Below are positions 10,154 through 18,772 of a DNA stretch of 64,000 nucleotides, in pieces. The notes under the pieces were generated by a model. That model was not told the DNA's origin. It ran no database searches and saw nothing but the letters and a program-made list of their open reading frames with translations. Both the position numbers and the translations under genes were made by a program. The DNA is taken from the NCBI GenBank assembly GCA_900551855.1, contig URXM01000002.1, positions 62,001-126,000 on the forward strand, given 5' to 3'. Every line of letters begins with the position of its first letter. The first letter of the stretch is position 1. The DNA is from an uncultured Eubacteriales bacterium (GTDB lineage Bacteria > Bacillota > Clostridia > Christensenellales > UBA1242).

Positions 10154-10201
10154 ACAATATATATAGTGTTGATGTCAATGAAAAATCACAATATATTGTA
10201 T
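10154..10201 (-). promoter_or_regulatory. nrdD promoter with two tandem NrdR boxes
   Basis: Two 16-bp NrdR-box matches lie at 10154-10169 (ACAATATATATAGTGT) and 10186-10201 (TCACAATATATTGTAT). Their centres are 32 bp apart, about three helical turns, as is typical for cooperative NrdR binding. Between them on the minus strand is TTGACA (10173-10178), followed at 18 bp by TAAAAT. NrdR bound here would cover the promoter and repress nrdD when dNTPs are plentiful. The rest of the 10202-10423 gap is AT-rich with no supported gene. Confidence 0.8.
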
Positions 10202-10423
10202 TTTGTCAAAGTTTTTATAAAATTTGATTTTGTAAAATTTTTTCAACAATTTTATGTTTCTTTATTCCACTCATTTTCAAATATTGTTGTTATATCTTTA
10301 TAACTTTAGTGCTCACTTTTTAAATTTGAGTTATCTATTCGCAAAACAATTTTGCTTGTTAAAAACTAAAATTGAAACTAAGTTTTTTCTTATTTTCTGT
10401 CAAAAATCCAGTTTCAAACAACA

Positions 10424-10454
10424 AAAAAATAGACCTAAAATAAGCCTATTTTTT
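10424..10454 (-). terminator. Terminator of the superoxide reductase gene
   Basis: AAAAAATAG (10424-10432) pairs with CTATTTTTT (10446-10454). The T-run follows on the minus strand, directly after the stop codon at 10461. Confidence 0.65.
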
Positions 10455-10460
10455 CTAAAA

Positions 10461-10841
10461 TTATAATTCCTTAACCCAAAGGCCGTGTAAATTACAGTAT
10501 TCATATACTGCAACAACATTGTCATCTCCAACAGAAAAATTAGCTTCTGGAGCTTCGTTTGGGTTTAAATATTTAATTTGATAGCCATTTTCCAATTCCA
10601 AAACAACAAATGTTATGTAATGTTCTGCTTGCATAGGGTGTGGAACAGATCCAACCTTTACATTTACCATTCCATTTTTTACAGAAACAACAGGAACATG
10701 TTTTTCTTGTGCTGCATCTGTAGTGTTTGGAGTCAATTCTTTCATAATTTCTCCACAGCACATTACAGGAACTTTTGAATCAACAATTTTAACTATAATA
10801 TTGCCACAATGTTGGCAACGGAAAAATCTTAATTTTTTCAT
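10461..10841 (-). CDS. dfx: Desulfoferrodoxin-type superoxide reductase
   Basis: Reduces superoxide to hydrogen peroxide without making oxygen, an anaerobe's alternative to superoxide dismutase. The N-terminal desulforedoxin-type iron site is formed by CQHC (about residue 9) and the CC pair in VPVMCCGE (about 28). The catalytic centre has the expected ligands in EKHVP, GSVPHPM, EHYI and CNLHGLW (His4-Cys). I choose the second ATG (10841, MKKLRFF) because the first, at 10847, directly abuts the GGAG ribosome site. That gives 126 residues, standard for the two-centre form. The peroxide it makes could be handled by the rubrerythrin at 13.5-14 kb. Confidence 0.93.
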   Translation of the reverse strand: MKKLRFFRCQHCGNIIVKIVDSKVPVMCCGEIMKELTPNTTDAAQEKHVPVVSVKNGMVNVKVGSVPHPMQAEHYITFVVLELENGYQIKYLNPNEAPEANFSVGDDNVVAVYEYCNLHGLWVKEL

Positions 10842-11121
10842 TTTCATCTCCTTGTTTATAGTCTACATAAAACAATAAAAAAAATCAACTAAAAACAAGA
10901 CCTTATCCTTCTAAATATTTTTTAATAATTTGTAAAATATTGAAAAATATGCTTGTAATACTATTTAGTATAATGATATAATTAAATGTGTATCTTCAAT
11001 ACCTTTTTATCTTTTTTAAGAAGAACATTAAATTTTAACTTATTTAAAAAGGTTTTTATAGTGATTCTTATAATAATTTGCTTTAAAACTTATTAAACAA
11101 GTTATTAAAAGGAGGTTAAAT

Positions 11122-11496
11122 ATGGAAGACAAAGAATTATCAACAATAAGAAAAATCATCAAATTAACGCTGATAAGAATTGGAATAAGGTGTGATTTAA
11201 TAGGTTTTAGTTATTTGTGTTATGCAATAGAACTAGTAATTTTAAATCCAAACTTAATCCATAGCCTTTGTAAAGACCTTTATACCAAGGTAAGTGAAAA
11301 ATTCGATGTTAAAAAAGATAGTTGTGTCGAAAGAAGCATACGACACGCAATAGAAAACACATACATAAACAAAAGTTTCGCTGAGCTGAACAGAATGTTT
11401 AAAATGCAACTTTACACTGTTGATGAAAAGCCTACAGCTGGCGAGCTTATTAGATTAGTTGCAGAGTACTACAATTTAGGCTTATACACCAAATAA
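11122..11496 (+). CDS. Stand-alone Spo0A effector-domain (Spo0A_C) protein, copy 1
   Basis: This 124-residue protein matches only the C-terminal DNA-binding domain of the sporulation regulator Spo0A; there is no phospho-receiver domain. The recognition-helix core is kept: SCVERSIRHAIE aligns with the Spo0A segment SRVERAIRHAIE that contacts the 0A box, and KPTAGELIRLVAEYY aligns with the C-terminal KPTNSEFIA region. It has a strong AAAGGAGG site 7 nt from the ATG. A paralogue lies on the other strand at 36.0-36.4 kb. Without a receiver, DNA binding cannot be switched on by phosphorylation in the usual way. It may act constitutively, compete with full Spo0A, or be controlled by its level. Family assignment is firm; the role is inference. 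Confidence 0.85.
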   Translation: MEDKELSTIRKIIKLTLIRIGIRCDLIGFSYLCYAIELVILNPNLIHSLCKDLYTKVSEKFDVKKDSCVERSIRHAIENTYINKSFAELNRMFKMQLYTVDEKPTAGELIRLVAEYYNLGLYTK

Positions 11497-11501
11497 CCAT
11501 G

Positions 11502-11530
11502 AAAGGACATAAATTTTTATGTTCTTTTTT
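11502..11530 (+). terminator. Terminator after Spo0A_C copy 1
   Basis: AAAGGACATAAA and TTTATGTTCTTT form a stem (one G-U pair) followed by a T-run just past the stop codon. Confidence 0.6.
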
Positions 11531-11594
11531 ATTTTAGATTATTATTGACTTTCTTTATAATCTTGGTATAATAATATCAAGAAGGTACATATTT

Positions 11595-12653
11595 TTGAAC
11601 ACAAGGAACATAATTGAAGATGTAATAAATCAAGCAAAAAACGGAATTGTTAAAATTGGCGATTCTGAAGATAATCTTTGGGTGTTTTATCCAAGATTCT
11701 ATACAAATATTGAAGGAAACACAACAACTACAAACACAAAATATCCAACAATAAACATTCCAGATTATAAAAAATTTATTTCATATGTTGAGACATATCT
11801 TAAAACTGCAGAAAAATTTTATGAAAACGAATCTGAATATTTTGATCTTAAAGGTGAAAATTTTGATAAAAAATTATTTTTAGACTTAATTATAAATGCT
11901 TCTTTTTATGATTTTGAAGATATTTATTCATACATATTTAACAGAACAAAAATGCTTCAAGACAATGTCGAAATTGGCACTCATTTTTTAGGCAATTTTT
12001 ATGATTTAAAAATTACATCAAAAATATCAAAAAATTATTCAAATCTTGAAAGTCCATATCGATTTGATGTTATTTTTTCAAACGAAAATCATTCTTTTCA
12101 ACTTCCTAGTATTTTCTTCGCTTTTCAAGATTCAAAAGTTTACGTAATGGCAATACAAAATTTAAACAAGGCAGAACAAAATCCATTATCAAAAAAACTC
12201 GATAGATTTTTTAGAAAAGTTAACAAAAATGTCCCTACTGATGATATTATTTCAAATGTTAGCCCAAATGCACTAGTTGCTCTAACAGTGTTCTTATCTT
12301 ATTGCCAAAAATTAAACAAAACTGAAGTTATAGATCAAAGTTTTCAGCCACTTAGATATCACTCTAACAAAGTTGCTAGCTATAATAAATCAAAAACTTT
12401 GGACGAAAAACACGCATTTATTGAAAAACACGATAAAAATCAATTCAATATTACAAACAAATTTCTTTACACTTTTTTAAGATATGAATATCATTTTTCA
12501 AATGCGGAAACGTTTTTTGATGACAACACGCAAACACTTCATTTGTATTTATCAAAAGAAAATCCTAAAATTGAAGATAATTTGATTAACGAAATCGACA
12601 ACTCTATCAGAAATCAAAAAGAAATCACTATCGCAGAAACAAAAAGCAAATAA
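11595..12653 (+). CDS. Unknown protein, 352 residues
   Basis: I do not recognise a family. It starts at a TTG (11595) with AGAAGG about 9 nt upstream. A good promoter precedes it: TTGACT, 16 bp, TATAAT, ending about 25 nt before the start. It has no signal peptide and no membrane segment; it is rich in Asn, Lys, Phe and Tyr, with an acidic-aromatic middle (FYDFEDIYSYIFNR). The C-terminus is polar (EITIAETKSK). An 8-bp gap to the next ORF suggests a two-gene operon. Base composition is even more A-rich than the neighbours, so recent acquisition is possible. Confidence 0.75.
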   Translation: MNTRNIIEDVINQAKNGIVKIGDSEDNLWVFYPRFYTNIEGNTTTTNTKYPTINIPDYKKFISYVETYLKTAEKFYENESEYFDLKGENFDKKLFLDLIINASFYDFEDIYSYIFNRTKMLQDNVEIGTHFLGNFYDLKITSKISKNYSNLESPYRFDVIFSNENHSFQLPSIFFAFQDSKVYVMAIQNLNKAEQNPLSKKLDRFFRKVNKNVPTDDIISNVSPNALVALTVFLSYCQKLNKTEVIDQSFQPLRYHSNKVASYNKSKTLDEKHAFIEKHDKNQFNITNKFLYTFLRYEYHFSNAETFFDDNTQTLHLYLSKENPKIEDNLINEIDNSIRNQKEITIAETKSK

Positions 12654-12661
12654 GAGGGAAA

Positions 12662-13009
12662 ATGTATATAAAAATAAACACACTAATTGCTGTCTATGTA
12701 TATGTTTCTTGGAAAACTTCATTTTCTTGTGAAGAATTTTATGATTATCAAAATTTTATGCAATTAGAATTTTATAGAAAAGGAAATCCATTAAAGATTT
12801 TATTATCAGATAACACTTCAGAACTATACAACAAAGAAATAAAATATGTTTATAATCAGAAAGATCATATAATACATTGTCCTAAAGGTGTAGGCGTTGA
12901 AGAAACAACTCAATACTTAAAAAGCACAATGGATGATAAAACAATTGAAGAGTTTTCAGCATTGACACACAAATATTTCAATGAAAAAGACTATAATTAT
13001 AAATATTAA
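12662..13009 (+). CDS. Unknown small protein, 115 residues
   Basis: Second gene of the pair with the 11595 gene, 8 bp after it, preceded by GAGGG. It is probably cytoplasmic; the first 20 residues (MYIKINTLIAVYVYVSWKTS) are mildly hydrophobic but lack a clear cleavage site. The rest is charged and rich in Tyr and Lys. No motif is recognisable. Shared function with the upstream gene is inferred only from the spacing. Confidence 0.6.
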   Translation: MYIKINTLIAVYVYVSWKTSFSCEEFYDYQNFMQLEFYRKGNPLKILLSDNTSELYNKEIKYVYNQKDHIIHCPKGVGVEETTQYLKSTMDDKTIEEFSALTHKYFNEKDYNYKY

Positions 13010-13179
13010 TTATTTTGTTTATTTACAATCAAAGTTTAAACTTGTTGTCAAATTCAATTTTGAAACACAATAAAAACATTGTCATAGTATGATTCACAGA
13101 AAAAGACCTTGGTTGTCTAAAGAACAGCCAAAATCCATATTAAAAGCCAAAATTAGTAATAAATAAAATTAACACATAA

Positions 13180-13214
13180 AAAAATCTGTCAATAAACATT
13201 TTTGACAGATTTTT
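13180..13214. terminator. Bidirectional terminator between the unknown operon and tRNA-Ser
   Basis: A 13-bp stem (AAAAATCTGTCAA / TTGACAGATTTTT) with a 9-nt loop, flanked by A- and T-runs. On the minus strand it directly abuts the CCA end of the tRNA. Confidence 0.8.
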
Positions 13215-13305
13215 TGGCGGAGAGCGAGAGATTCGAACTCTCGCGGCCTTTTACAACCCTACTCCCTTAGCAGGGGAGCCTCTTCGACCTCTTGAGTAGC
13301 TCTCC
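13215..13305 (-). tRNA. tRNA-Ser (GCU anticodon)
   Basis: 91 nt including an encoded CCA. The acceptor stem GGAGAGC pairs with GCTCTCC, the T-arm contains GTTCGAATC, and there is a long serine-type variable arm. The anticodon GCT is at 13269-13271. Upstream on the minus strand is a promoter with TTGACA (13361-13366), 18 bp, TAAGAT (13337-13342), preceded by TG. Confidence 0.95.
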
Positions 13306-13459
13306 ATCCAAGGCAATATATAAACCTTGCGTTAATATCTTAACACAATTTTATTTGCCTTGTCAATATATTTTCTGTTTAAATTTTATTTTTAATAAAA
13401 ATATGGATATTTATTATAAATAAATATGTTTCGTTATTATTTTATAACTTTATATTTTA

Positions 13460-14002
13460 TTAAAATTCTTCATTAAACAATTGGAAATATGCCTTAGGAT
13501 GGTTACATACTGGGCATACTTCTGGAGCAGAATCACCTACATGGATATGTCCACAATTTCTACAAATCCACATTTTCTTTTCTGATTTATGGAATACTCT
13601 TTTGTTGTTTAACAAGTCTGCAATTTTATTATATCTTTCTTCATGTCTTTTTTCAATTGCAGCAACACCCTCAAACTTACGAGCAATTTCATCAAATCCT
13701 TCTGCTCTAGCTTCCTCAGCCATTCTTTTATACATTTCTGTCCATTCGCCTCTTTCACCTGCAGCAGCATCTAACAAGTTTTCATATGTTGATGGAACAG
13801 AACCTCCGTGGAGTTCTTTAAACCAAAGTTTCGCATGTTCTTTTTCATTGTCTGCTGTTTCTGTAAAAACTGCAGCAATTTGTTCGTATCCATCTTTCTT
13901 TGCTCGTGAAGCATAAAATGTATACTTATTTCTTGCTTGGCTTTCTCCAGCAAAAGCTTCCATTAAATTCTTTTCTGTTTTTGTACCTTTTAAACTTTTC
14001 AT
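13460..14002 (-). CDS. rbr: Rubrerythrin
   Basis: A 180-residue diiron peroxidase that removes hydrogen peroxide in anaerobes. The N-terminal four-helix domain carries the ligands in EAFAGESQA (about residues 15-23), ADNEKEHAK and EKRHEERY. The C-terminal rubredoxin-like domain has CRNC and CPVC, binding one iron. I start at 14002 (MKSLKGTKTEKNL) because GGAGGT lies 5 nt before this ATG; the longer frame from 14026 has no ribosome site. With the superoxide reductase at 10.5 kb it makes a superoxide-to-water pathway. It precedes the parS cluster and runs in the same direction as the par genes. Confidence 0.95.
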   Translation of the reverse strand: MKSLKGTKTEKNLMEAFAGESQARNKYTFYASRAKKDGYEQIAAVFTETADNEKEHAKLWFKELHGGSVPSTYENLLDAAAGERGEWTEMYKRMAEEARAEGFDEIARKFEGVAAIEKRHEERYNKIADLLNNKRVFHKSEKKMWICRNCGHIHVGDSAPEVCPVCNHPKAYFQLFNEEF

Positions 14003-14103
14003 ACATACCTCCATTAAAAGTTTCAATACTATTATATCTATAAAAGCTATATTGTGTCAAACTTTTATCAATATTCATTTTTGATATAATCGTACTGTCA
14101 AAT

Positions 14104-14119
14104 TGTTTCACGTGAAACA
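14104..14119. promoter_or_regulatory. parS: parS site 1
   Basis: Perfect 16-bp TGTTTCACGTGAAACA, centred in a 32-bp perfect palindrome (14096-14127). It is the binding and loading site for the ParB encoded next door. Confidence 0.97.
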
Positions 14120-14205
14120 ATTTGACACCAATTTTGGCTTCGTATATTAGATATTATCATATACAATTTTATATTTTCCTCTCCTGATATTATTATAATA
14201 AAAAA

Positions 14206-14221
14206 TGTTTCACGTGAAACA
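14206..14221. promoter_or_regulatory. parS: parS site 2
   Basis: A second perfect TGTTTCACGTGAAACA, 102 bp from site 1, in a 26-bp palindrome (14201-14226). Confidence 0.97.
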
Positions 14222-14321
14222 TTTTTGTGTTAAGTTTTACCTAATAACAACTACTACTAACTAAAAAATAATTGAAATTTTATCATTTTCCTTTTGCACT
14301 ATCGAATTATAATAAAAAAAT

Positions 14322-14337
14322 TGTTTCACGTGAAACA
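14322..14337. promoter_or_regulatory. parS: parS site 3, embedded in the parB terminator-like palindrome
   Basis: A third perfect TGTTTCACGTGAAACA, 116 bp from site 2. The palindrome extends to 30 bp (14315-14344) with A- and T-runs and touches the parB stop codon at 14345. On the minus strand it therefore also looks like a loopless intrinsic terminator of parAB. Confidence 0.95.
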
Positions 14338-14344
14338 ATTTTTT

Positions 14345-15283
14345 CTATTTACCATGTCTTCTATTGTAGTTTTGCAAATCTTGCAATGTCATCTCTTTCT
14401 TATTTATAAGTTCAAGAAGTTCTGAAATTCTATCAAGATCATCTCTTGTGTAATAATCAATATAAATTCTTCCTTTATGATCATTTCCTATTGCAGAAAC
14501 TTTTGTAGCAAATGTTTTTTGCATTTGATTTATAAGTTCTTTCAATTCTAAAGATTGTTCTTCTTTTACAACAACTTTCTTAGTAGGGTTTGTATAAGCT
14601 TTTACTGCTTTTTCCAAGTCTCTAACGCTTAAATTTTTAGAAACAACAAGTTGCGCCAATCTAATTTGTTCTTTTGGATCTTCGACTACAACCAAGCACC
14701 TTGCGTGACCAGAAGAAATTTTACCTTTTTCTACCAAATCCATTACATCTGGATACAAAGACAACAAACGTAAAGTGTTTGCGACATTAGAACGACTCTT
14801 TCCAATTCTTTCAGAAACTGCATCTTGTGTCAATCCATACTCATCCATCAATTCCTTAATTGCTCTTGCAGCCTCAATTGGATTCAAGTCTTCTCTTTGC
14901 AAGTTTTCAATAATACTAATTTCTTTTATTTGCTTTTCAGTATAGTTTTTAATAACAGCAGGAACAGTTTTAAGCCCACAAATATTTGCAGCTCTCCATC
15001 TTCTCTCACCAGCAATAATAAGGTAAGTTCCGTCTGATTGTTGATTCAAAACAATAGGTTGAACAATGCCATGAACTCTTATTGAAGCAGCAAGTTCTTT
15101 CAATGCTTCTTCATCAAAATTTTTACGAGGTTGGTTTGGATTTGGTTTAATTTTAGCTATATCTATTTCCAAAACACCGCTATTGTTGTTTATTTTGTTG
15201 GTTATATTTTTATAACTATCATCTTGATTATAATCACCAAACAAAGCATCAAGTCCTCTTCCTAAACCTTTATTACTAATCAT
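14345..15283 (-). CDS. parB: Chromosome-partitioning protein ParB (Spo0J)
   Basis: 312 residues. A CTP-dependent DNA clamp that loads at parS and spreads, recruiting SMC and stimulating ParA. The N-terminus (GLGRGLDALFGD) is the usual ParA-contact peptide. NPNQPRK (about 47-53) and the CTP-binding AGERRWRAAN (91-100) form the CTPase core. ENLQREDLNPIEAARA and the helix-turn-helix around 133-160 (TQDAVSERIGKSRSNVANT) read parS. The C-terminal dimer domain is present. It overlaps parA by 8 bp, and three perfect parS sites follow it directly. Confidence 0.97.
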   Translation of the reverse strand: MISNKGLGRGLDALFGDYNQDDSYKNITNKINNNSGVLEIDIAKIKPNPNQPRKNFDEEALKELAASIRVHGIVQPIVLNQQSDGTYLIIAGERRWRAANICGLKTVPAVIKNYTEKQIKEISIIENLQREDLNPIEAARAIKELMDEYGLTQDAVSERIGKSRSNVANTLRLLSLYPDVMDLVEKGKISSGHARCLVVVEDPKEQIRLAQLVVSKNLSVRDLEKAVKAYTNPTKKVVVKEEQSLELKELINQMQKTFATKVSAIGNDHKGRIYIDYYTRDDLDRISELLELINKKEMTLQDLQNYNRRHGK

Positions 15284-16103
15284 TCTCTTCTCCTTTAAAC
15301 TTTATCTTTCTCAATTTTGAAATCTTTGTGAAAGGAACTTTATTCTTCTTTAATATCTCTTCTGCTAAGCTCAAATATGCCTCTGCACCTTTTGAATTTG
15401 CGTCATACAATGCCACTGGAAGTCCATGACTTGGAGCTTCTGCCAAACGGACATTTCTTGGAATTGTCGTCAAATAAACTTTTTGTTTAAAGAATTTTAC
15501 TATTTCATTGCTTACTTGTGTTGTAAGATTATATCTCTTATCTTTCATTGTCATTACAACACCTTCAATATCCAAGTTAGGATTCAAATTTCGATATTTT
15601 ATCAATCTGATCGTGTTCATCAATTGAGTCAAACCTTCCAATGCAAAAAATTCACACTGAATAGGGATCAAAACACTATCTGCTGCCGTAAGAGCATTAA
15701 CAGTAATCAATCCCAATGAAGGAGGGCAGTCAATAAGAATAAAATCATAACTCTCTTTGATTTCGTCCAAAATTCTTTTTACAATTTTTTCTCTTTGAGG
15801 CAATTGAATAAGTTCAACTTCTGCTCCGGCCAAATCAACTGTTGAAGGAATTATATACAAATTGCTAATAATTGTTGGTTGAATTACTTCTTCATATGAA
15901 CTCGCACCATCAATTAAGTCATAAATTGTTTTTAATTCTTTAGTTTTGTTTATTCCAACAGCACTTGTGGCGTTTCCTTGTGGATCAATATCCAATATCA
16001 AAACTTTTTTGCCCATAAGTGCCATATATGTAGCAACATTTATACAAGTCGTTGTTTTACCAACTCCACCTTTTTGATTTGCAAATGCGATAATTTTTCC
16101 CAT
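15276..16103 (-). CDS. parA: Chromosome-partitioning ATPase ParA (Soj)
   Basis: 275 residues. A deviant-Walker ATPase that binds the nucleoid and drives origin segregation. KGGVGKTT (residues 11-18) is the deviant Walker A, LDIDPQGNAT the Walker A' strand, and FILIDCPPSLG the Walker B. The C-terminus has a basic extension (KISKLRKIKFKGEEND). It overlaps parB by 8 bp, so translation is probably coupled. An AT-rich gap of about 100 bp separates it from rsmG. Confidence 0.97.
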   Translation of the reverse strand: MGKIIAFANQKGGVGKTTTCINVATYMALMGKKVLILDIDPQGNATSAVGINKTKELKTIYDLIDGASSYEEVIQPTIISNLYIIPSTVDLAGAEVELIQLPQREKIVKRILDEIKESYDFILIDCPPSLGLITVNALTAADSVLIPIQCEFFALEGLTQLMNTIRLIKYRNLNPNLDIEGVVMTMKDKRYNLTTQVSNEIVKFFKQKVYLTTIPRNVRLAEAPSHGLPVALYDANSKGAEAYLSLAEEILKKNKVPFTKISKLRKIKFKGEEND

Positions 16104-16200
16104 TTAATTTATTCCCTTTATAAAATTATACATAAAATATCTTAAAAAATAAAGAAAAATAAGCAAATTTTAATAAAATATGCCCATTTTAAATATATTT

Positions 16201-16899
16201 TTATTTTATTGGTTGAATTTTTGGTTTGTTTTTATCCCTTGGATATTTCATCGGTGTATGAGCTATTTTTTTGATAACTAATATGTCTCTTTCCAGTTCA
16301 TCTTCTGCAATATTGAATTTATCAATTTTTTCAACTTTTCCACCTAAAATCTGTACAGCTTTTTCTGCTTCTTTCAACTCTTCTTGCAATTTCGTAGACT
16401 TATAAATGACAGCACTTCCTCCAACTTTAACAAAAGGGAGCAAATATTCTACCAAAGTGTTTAAAGAAGCAACCGCTCTTGCTGTAGCAACATCAAAAAT
16501 TTCTCGATTTTTCTTTGCATAATCTTCTGCTCTATAATGCTCTGCTTTTATATCTTTTAAATTCAGTTTTTCAACAACCGTATGTAAAAAGTTTACCCTT
16601 TTATTCAAACTATCTATCATACAAATTTTTAAATCTGGTCTCAATATCTTTAAAGGAATTGATGGAAAACCTGCACCACTTCCGACATCAATTACTTTTG
16701 CGTTTTGCGGAAAATTGTTTGCAGGCAAAACACTGTCTAAAAAATGTTTCACTATTACATCGTGTTCTTCCGTGATTGCAGTCAAGTTTAACACCTTGTT
16801 GGTTTCGATAAGCAATGAAAAATATTCTTCAAATTGTTTTGTTTGAAGCTCATTTAAAATGATTCCATATTTTTCAAAAATTTCTTTTAATTCTTTCAT
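16201..16899 (-). CDS. rsmG: 16S rRNA (guanine-527-N7)-methyltransferase
   Basis: 232 residues. A SAM-dependent methyltransferase modifying G527 in the 530 loop of 16S rRNA (older name gidB). The SAM-binding motif VIDVGSGAGFPSIPLKI (about residues 70-86) and MIDSLNKRVNFL are clear, with ATARAVASLNTLVEY further on. It is one base away from mnmG, the usual gidA-gidB pairing. Confidence 0.95.
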   Translation of the reverse strand: MKELKEIFEKYGIILNELQTKQFEEYFSLLIETNKVLNLTAITEEHDVIVKHFLDSVLPANNFPQNAKVIDVGSGAGFPSIPLKILRPDLKICMIDSLNKRVNFLHTVVEKLNLKDIKAEHYRAEDYAKKNREIFDVATARAVASLNTLVEYLLPFVKVGGSAVIYKSTKLQEELKEAEKAVQILGGKVEKIDKFNIAEDELERDILVIKKIAHTPMKYPRDKNKPKIQPIK

Positions 16900-16900
16900 A

Positions 16901-18757
16901 TTACTTTCTCTTAATCAAAATTGACAAAACTGAAATATCGGCAGGAGACACTCCAGAAATTCTTGAAGCCTGTCCCAAATTTAAAGGTCTTATCTTTGCA
17001 AGTTTTTCCTTTGCTTCTTCTCTCAATCCTCTTGCGTTTTTATAATCAAAATCTTCAGGAATGACAACATTTTCATTTTTTAACATTTTGTCTATATCTT
17101 CTTGCTGTTGTTTTAAATATCCTTCATATTTTATTTTTATGTTGACAAGTTCCATATATGGTTTATCTTCTTCATTATATATATGATAAACATCGTTCAC
17201 TTTGAAAATATCAATATTGTTTCTTTTCAACAAATCTCTATATTTCATACTCTCTTTTGGAACATTCTCACCATTTTCTTCAAACAATTCAACGAGTTTT
17301 TCATCTACTTTTGCTTTTCCAGAAAGTTTCTCTTCAACTTCGGCAAGTTTTTTCTTCTTCGCTAAAAATTTCTCATATCTTTCATCGCTTACAAGACCAA
17401 CTTTTCTTCCAATTTCAGTCAATCTCATATCCGCATTATCTTGTCTTAACAAAAGTCTGTATTCAGCTCTGCTTGTCATCATTCTGTAAGGTTCATTTGT
17501 CCCTTTTGTGACAATATCATCAATTAAAACGCCAATATAACCATCACTTCTCTTTAAAACAAGTTGTTCTTTGTTTTGATTGTAAAGGCTAGCATTGATC
17601 CCTGCAATAATCCCTTGTGCAGCTGCTTCTTCATATCCACTTGTTCCATTGATTTGTCCAGCAAAGAAGAGTCCGTTTATCTCTTTCAATTCCAATGTTG
17701 GCTTTAATTGTGTAGGCTCAATGCAATCATATTCAATAGCATAAGCATCTCTCATAATTTCTGCATTTTGAAGTCCTATGACAGAATGAACCATATCTTT
17801 TTGAATATCGGCTGGCATTGATGTGCTAAAGCCTTGCAAATACATTTCATCTGTGCTTAGAGCCTCTGGTTCCAAAAACAATTGATGTCTTTCTTTATCT
17901 GCAAATCTAACAACTTTTGTTTCAATAGAAGGGCAATATCTAGGGCCGATTCCCTTAATTTCTCCAGAAATAGCAGGAGCTTTATCCAAATTTTTTCTTA
18001 TTATTTCGTGTGTTGTAGGGGTAGTATATGTCAAATAACAAACTGCTTTATTTTCAACTTTACCTTCTGTCATATATGAGAAAGAGAATATATCATCATC
18101 TCCTTCTTGAACTTCCATTTTGTCAAAATCAACACTTCTTGAGTGTATTCTTACTGGCGTTCCTGTTTTGAATCTTAAAAGCTTTATACCTAATTTCTTT
18201 AAACTATCAGAAAGTTTTGCACTGTTTTTAAATCCATTTGGTCCAACTTTTTCTCGGTAGCTTCCGATAATTATTTCGCTTTTTAAATAGACTCCAGTTG
18301 CAAAAACAATACTGTTAGCCCTATATGTAAGCCCAACAGCAGTTGTCACAAGTTTTTTATTTCCATCAAGCTCAATACTTACCGCTTCCCCTTGTCTGAC
18401 AAAAAGATTTTTCTCTTTTTCAAGCTCTTTTTTCATCTCTGTGTGATAAGCATTTTTATCAGCCTGAGCTCTAAGGCTTTGCACAGCAGGGCCTTTCCCT
18501 CTGTTTAACATTCTTATTTGAATAGCAGTTCTGTCGGCAATAATTCCCATTTCGCCACCAAGGGCATCAACTTCAGAAACAAGTTGTCCTTTCGCGGTTC
18601 CTCCAATAGAAGGATTGCACGCCAAAAAAGCTATTGCATCCAAACTTATTGTCAAAAGCAATGTCTTATTCCCTGTGCGCGCCAAAGCCAATGCTGCCTC
18701 ACAGCCAGCATGTCCTGCACCTATAACTATAGAATCAAAATCTTCTGTTATTTCCAT
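16901..18757 (-). CDS. mnmG: tRNA uridine-34 5-carboxymethylaminomethyl enzyme MnmG
   Basis: 618 residues, an FAD enzyme that works with MnmE on the wobble uridine of several tRNAs. The N-terminal dinucleotide fold GAGHAGCEAALALARTG (about 13-29) and ACNPSIGGTAKG are diagnostic. GYIGVLIDDIVTKGTNEPYR marks the family middle section. The C-terminal helical MnmE-contact domain is present (PLNLGQASRISGVSPADISV). The order mnmE-mnmG-rsmG is the conserved one; gaps are 15 bp and 1 bp. Confidence 0.97.
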   Translation of the reverse strand: MEITEDFDSIVIGAGHAGCEAALALARTGNKTLLLTISLDAIAFLACNPSIGGTAKGQLVSEVDALGGEMGIIADRTAIQIRMLNRGKGPAVQSLRAQADKNAYHTEMKKELEKEKNLFVRQGEAVSIELDGNKKLVTTAVGLTYRANSIVFATGVYLKSEIIIGSYREKVGPNGFKNSAKLSDSLKKLGIKLLRFKTGTPVRIHSRSVDFDKMEVQEGDDDIFSFSYMTEGKVENKAVCYLTYTTPTTHEIIRKNLDKAPAISGEIKGIGPRYCPSIETKVVRFADKERHQLFLEPEALSTDEMYLQGFSTSMPADIQKDMVHSVIGLQNAEIMRDAYAIEYDCIEPTQLKPTLELKEINGLFFAGQINGTSGYEEAAAQGIIAGINASLYNQNKEQLVLKRSDGYIGVLIDDIVTKGTNEPYRMMTSRAEYRLLLRQDNADMRLTEIGRKVGLVSDERYEKFLAKKKKLAEVEEKLSGKAKVDEKLVELFEENGENVPKESMKYRDLLKRNNIDIFKVNDVYHIYNEEDKPYMELVNIKIKYEGYLKQQQEDIDKMLKNENVVIPEDFDYKNARGLREEAKEKLAKIRPLNLGQASRISGVSPADISVLSILIKRK

Positions 18758-18772
18758 TTTACTCTTCTCTCA

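Noticed and set aside
10254..10466. 70-residue plus-strand ORF in the nrdD-dfx gap
   Set aside because: Low-complexity Phe/Leu/Lys content, no ribosome site, and it overlaps the dfx terminator and stop.
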